Shown in pieces: positions 60,236 to 64,000 of a stretch of DNA of 64,000 bases. The stretch is from Marthasterias glacialis (Eukaryota; Echinodermata; Asteroidea; Forcipulatida; Asteriidae), in the NCBI GenBank assembly GCA_911728455.2, contig OU452223.1, positions 13,367,423-13,431,422 of the forward strand, given 5' to 3'. The position numbers were made by a program, and so were the translations under genes. Each line of letters opens with the position of its first letter. Within the stretch, counting starts at the first letter, position 1. The notes beneath the pieces are model-generated. The model was given only the letters and a program-made list of their open reading frames with translations, made no database searches and was not told the DNA's origin.

Positions 60236-61064
60236 GTACCTTTTGTATTGGATAACCTCGTCTTATCGAATCCCAACGTCCGTGTTGATCAACGTTCGCT
60301 TTAGCAGTAACGATAGCGCGGGAGCAACATAATTCATCTTTGTTTTTTATTTGTATTATACATTTTTTCTCCTTGAGAAAGCGTTCAAAATTGACATAAC
60401 GTTTCTTAGAAATCTTTCCTCCAGTAGCCATAGCAACATGAGTCACGTTGATTTCCAAACTGTCATCAAGGGAGAATTGCTCATAGGATTGTAGCACTCG
60501 TTCCACCCTGGCTAAAAATCTCTCCGCTGTCAGATGATCCTTTGTGATGAATGGTAGTTGTATGGGATAGTCTAACTCTGCACAAGTAACCACGATGCGG
60601 ACCAGGTCTTTCGGTGCAGCACCAGCTGTCACTGTGTCCAGGAGACTCTCAAAGACATTGTGTAGAGTTTCCAAGATGTCTGACGGATCGTGAATATCCA
60701 AGTTCTCTTTGAATGTTACCGTGTAGTCGGTTCCTGTGGTATTGAATTTCTGCACTTTAACTTCCTTCACCTTCGTGACGTGATAAAGATCCTTAATATC
60801 ACCATCGGATATCTTTTGTTTCTTTGGCACTGGCTCATCTCTCTCCGTTGAAGCCCCGTGACCACTTTGAGGCAAATGCTGACTCTGCAGATGTCTGCGA
60901 TAATTGTCGAGTCGAGCAAACACTTTCCCACATTCTTCGCACTCATGTTGGTTGATATCAGCATGACGGGCTAAATGGCGGTTAAAATTGTCACGCCTCG
61001 AAAACAATTTATGGCATATGTCGCAGGAAAACATCTTGAAAATATCTGTAATGAATTTGAGCAA
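60093..61064 (-). pseudogene. Family-B DNA polymerase, N-terminal segment with two C2H2 zinc fingers
   Basis: A 323-codon frame. Two C2H2 fingers lie at about residues 14-66 (CDICHKLFSRRDNFNRHLARH and CEECGKVFARLDNYRRHLQSQ as the two units, quoted in part). A linker with a basic PKKQK motif follows, possibly nuclear targeting, then the conserved N-terminal region of animal Polinton-type polymerases (ending in a CGIEELKKF block). Homology leaves this frame near 60160, about 65 bp before its stop, and resumes in the next frame. The start may be the ATG at 61064 or the second at 61034; both precede the fingers. Zinc fingers at this end suggest DNA or terminus recognition; that is inference. Confidence 0.8.
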
Positions 61065-61763
61065 ACGGTTTAATGGTTAGATTCCCTCACTGCTAAATAT
61101 TATTACTACTTTGTATTATTCATGTTTTATAGTAAAGAAGACTTATTGAACACATAAAACGAACAACCGTATGAAAGTTAAGTTATAATAATTTTGTATT
61201 CAGTTATAATAATTCTTTCTTCCTAGAAATGCAAAAATATGTATATCAAAGAAGATACTAGACGAATCTTAAAACACATTATAAAGCGTGTGAAACACCC
61301 ATAAAGACGTTGTGCATTGCAACAATATCCAACGAAATGGTACCTTTCCGTGTCGTTAATACACGTATGCGTTCCACAGAGAAGTTTGCTTCGGTCTGTG
61401 GTCAACGACGAGAAGTAACAGAATGAATGATCCGCGTAATATTCTCCTTTATGATGAGATTGACTACACGCGTACTGTAACGTGATTGGTTGGCTATAAA
61501 GCAGCTTACAGCTGATTGGTTAGTGGCTGTATTGAATAGCTTAACGTTTCGATCTCGTTGCATTACGTCATTAACTATAAATAATGCGTTGTGAAACAGT
61601 TCTTAAAATAATCATTACGTCATTTTCTATAACTAATAAAAGTTCATGAGTTCATCACGTGCAATAACTTCGTAACATGTTGTTTTATTAGATAGTAAAG
61701 GGCCCTTTTCCCTTTTTGTTTGTTTGTTTGTTTCGTATTTTGTATTTTTGTTGTGTTTCTTGT
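61065..61763. other. Element interior between polymerase start and right terminal repeat
   Basis: The first 630 bp are AT-rich without a gene and should contain the polymerase promoter on the minus strand. 61712-61763 is a second, partial copy of the innermost part of the right terminal repeat (gtttgtttgtttcgtatttt and following), arranged in tandem with it and absent from the left end. Confidence 0.5.
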
Positions 61764-62106
61764 TTTACAAATTTGTATTTTTGTTTGTTTGTTTGTTTCG
61801 TATTTTGTATTTTCGTTGTGTTTCTTGCTTTACATGTTTGTGTTTCTTGTTTCTTGTTTCGTGTTTTGTGTTTTGTTTCGTTTTTTGTTTCGTGTTTTTG
61901 TTTTGTTTCGTATTTTGTGGTTTTGTTGCGTGTTTCTTGTTTTACATTTTTGTGTTTCTTGTTTCTTGTTTTTGTTTTGTTTCGTTTTTTGTTTCGTGTT
62001 TTGTGTTTTTGTGTTTTGTGTTTTTGTTTACATTTCCAATTTTTATAATTTTCGTTTTTGTTTGTTTGATTAAAGTGAAACATAATCATTGTAAATAATT
62101 ATTGTT
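61764..62106 (-). repeat. Right terminal inverted repeat of the polymerase element
   Basis: Inverse of the left terminus, ending gtaaataattattgtt at 62106. The strand shown is almost purely T and G (gtttcgtgttttgtg-like). It ends at the first base of the satellite array. Confidence 0.85.
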
Positions 62107-64000
62107 TTTCTGTACCCCCCTAAAAAAAATGGGAGTTTTGGACTAAAATGTCAAAGTCATTTTTGCTCTACCATGTCAAGAGGGAATATCCCCCAGTACC
62201 AGTGCTCTAATTTTCAAGTCCGGATAAGCGTTAGTTCGGGAAATATCCACCAGTTTTAGGCTGAAAGTTTTAGGGTCAAAAATCACAAATTTTTCAGTAC
62301 CCCCCTGAAAAATATTGGAGTTTTGGACTAAAATTTCAAAGTCGTTTTTGCTCTACCATGTCAAGAGGGAATATCCCCCTGTACCAGTGCTCTAATTTGC
62401 AAGTCCAGATGAGCATTAGTTCAGGAAACATCCACCAGTTTTGGGGCTGAAAGTTTTAGGGTCAAAAAGCACATATTTTTTAGTACCCCCCCCCAAAAAA
62501 AATGGGAGTTTTGGACCAAAATGTCAAAATCGTTTTTGCTCTACCATTTCAAGAGGGAATATCCCCTAGTACCAGTGCTCTAATTTGCAAGTCCGGATGA
62601 GCGTTAGTTCGGGAAATATCCACCATTTTTAGGCTGAAAGTTTTAGGGTCAAAAAGCACAAATTTTTCAGTACCCCCCTAAAAAAAATGGGAGGTTTTGG
62701 ACTAAAATGTCAAAGTCATTTTTGCTCTACCATGTCAAGAGGGAATATCCCCCTGTACCAGTGCTCTAATTGAAGTCCGGATAAGCGTTAGTTCGGGAAA
62801 TATCCACCAGTTTTAGGCTGAAAGTTTTAGGGTCAAAAAGCACAAATTTTACTATACCCCCCTTAAAAAAATTTGAGTTTTGGACCAAAATGTCAAAGTC
62901 GTTTTTTGCTCTACCATGTCAAGAGGGAATATCCCCCAGTACCAGTGCTCTAATTTGCAAGTCCGGATGAGCGTTTGTTCGGGAAATATCCACCATTTTT
63001 CGGCTGAGACTTTTAAGGTCAAAAAGCACAAATTTTACAGTACCCCCCTAAAAAAAATTGGAGTTTTGGACCAAAATGTCAAAGTCGTTTTTACTCTACC
63101 ATGTCAAGAAGGAATATCCCCTAGCACCAGTGTTCTAATTTGCAAGTCTGGATAAGCGTTAGTTCGGGAAATATCCACAATTTTTGGGGCTAAAAGTTTT
63201 AGGGTCAAAAAGCACAAATTTTAAAGTACCCCCCTAAAAAAATGGGAGTTTTGGACCAAAATTTCAAAGTCTCTTTTGCTCTACCATTTCAAGAGGGAAT
63301 ATCCCCTAGTACCAGTGCTCTAATTTGCAAGTCCGGATAAGCGTTAGTTCGGGAAATATCCACCATTTTACGGCTGAAACTTTTAGGGTCAAAAAGCACA
63401 AATTTTACTATACCCCCCTTAAAAAAATTGGAGTTTTGGACCAAAATGTCAAAGTCGTTTTTTGCTCTACCATGTCAAGAGGGAATATCCCCCAGTACCA
63501 GTGCTCTAATTTGCAAGTCCGGATGAGCGTTTGTTCGGGAAATATCCACCATTTTTCGGCTGAAACTTTTAGGGTCAAAAAGCACAAATTTTACAGTACC
63601 CCCCTAAAAAAATTGGAGTTTTGGACCAAAATTTCAAAGTCGTTTTTGCTTTACCATGTCAAGAGGGAATATCTCCCAGTACCAGTGCTCTAATTTGCAA
63701 GTCCGGATGAGCGTTTGTTCGGGAAATATCCACCATTTTTCGGCTGAAAGTTTTAGGGTCAAAAATCACAAATTTTTCAGTACCCCCCTGAAAAATATTG
63801 GAGTTTTGGACTAAAATTTCAAAGTCGTTTTTGCTCTACCATGTCAAGAGGGAATATCCCCCAGTACCAGTGCTCTAATTTGCAAGTCCGGATAAGCGTT
63901 AGTTCGGGAAATATCCACCATTTTACGGCTGAAACTTTTAGGGTCAAAAAGCACAAATTTTACTATACCCCTCTTAAAAAAATTTGAGTTTTGGACCAAA
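62107..64000. repeat. Diverged satellite array, ~186-bp monomer, related to the 28.9-46.7 kb array
   Basis: About 10 monomers to the window edge, each with gagttttggac(c/t)aaaat, tcaaagtc, ttttgctctaccat, tcaagagggaatatcccc, aagtccgga and cgggaaatatccacca. The large array has the matching blocks attttggaccaaaatttcaa, gctctaccaactcaagaggg, caggtccggatctgc and ggaaaatatccagga, so both derive from one ancestor. Monomers here differ from each other visibly, unlike the large array. The junction type actatacccc recurs at about 62852, 63408 and 63963, a three-monomer period of about 555 bp. The array continues past the window. Confidence 0.92.

Larger units (their letters stand above)
56124..62106. 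mobile_element. Compact DNA element encoding only a family-B DNA polymerase, with long terminal inverted repeats
   Basis: About 6.0 kb between long inverted repeats (56124-56452 and 61764-62106). The only recognisable gene is a minus-strand family-B DNA polymerase of the protein-primed type used by Polintons/Mavericks, adintoviruses and linear plasmids. No retroviral-like integrase, cysteine protease, packaging ATPase or capsid gene is visible, whereas complete Polintons are typically 15-20 kb and carry these. No convincing target-site duplication is seen: the left flank ends gcgttaac, and the right flank passes straight into satellite DNA (tttttctgtacccc). It may be an internally deleted Polinton, or a minimal polymerase-only replicon. 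The repeats are still well matched, so the element is not old, yet its polymerase has two frameshifts. Confidence 0.75.

Noticed and set aside
61716-62098. Cys/Phe/Val-rich 'membrane protein' ORFs in three frames, and their mirror images at 56132-56523
   Set aside because: They are translations of T/G-only low-complexity terminal repeats, open in every frame, hydrophobic because T-rich codons are.
56110-62120. Target-site duplication of the polymerase element
   Set aside because: Compared flanks gcgttaac (left) and tttttctgtacc (right); no 5-6 bp match stands out, so none is claimed.
28880-64000. CRISPR-like or retrotransposon arrays
   Set aside because: The arrays are contiguous tandem repeats without spacers, in an animal genome, and no reverse transcriptase or long terminal repeat was found.

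Overview
The window is animal (metazoan) nuclear DNA. It has spliced genes with GT-AG introns, long AT-rich introns, many short inverted-repeat elements, and a large satellite array. Two genes are clear: a CASC3 (MLN51/Barentsz) orthologue and a posterior, Abd-B-class Hox gene. The homeodomain wording (NMYLTRDRR... LNLSERQ) and the type of short repeats suggest a marine deuterostome, most likely an echinoderm or hemichordate. That placement is inference.

Layout. 1-182: possible 3' end of an upstream gene. 271-1190: short hairpin (foldback) and MITE-like elements. 2957-13885 (+): CASC3, 11 coding exons, about 918 aa, whose exon phases all agree. 13886-17979: 4.1 kb between two convergent genes. 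17980-25697 (-): the Hox gene, 3 exons, 263 aa, with an intron inside the homeobox. 25698-28379: its upstream side, with MITEs. 28380-28879: a gap of exactly 500 N. 28880-46714: about 95 copies of a ~187-bp satellite with higher-order structure. 46715-56123: mostly non-coding, holding an unrecognised 104-codon ORF, a second copy of the MITE/foldback family, a 20-bp minisatellite and a probable signal-peptide exon. 56124-62106: a 6-kb element with long T/G-rich terminal inverted repeats. Its only recognisable gene is a frameshifted family-B DNA polymerase with N-terminal zinc fingers, of the Polinton/Maverick/adintovirus kind. 62107-64000: a diverged array of the same satellite family, starting exactly at the element's right terminus.

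CASC3 is a core exon-junction-complex component and the Hox gene is a DNA-binding axial patterning factor; nothing in the sequence links their functions beyond proximity. The most unusual parts are the compact polymerase-only element abutting a satellite, the satellite's nested higher-order repeats, and a set of long hairpins whose stems differ while their apex sequence is shared. The 500-N gap means that linkage between the Hox side and the satellite/polymerase side, and the true satellite length, rest on scaffolding only.
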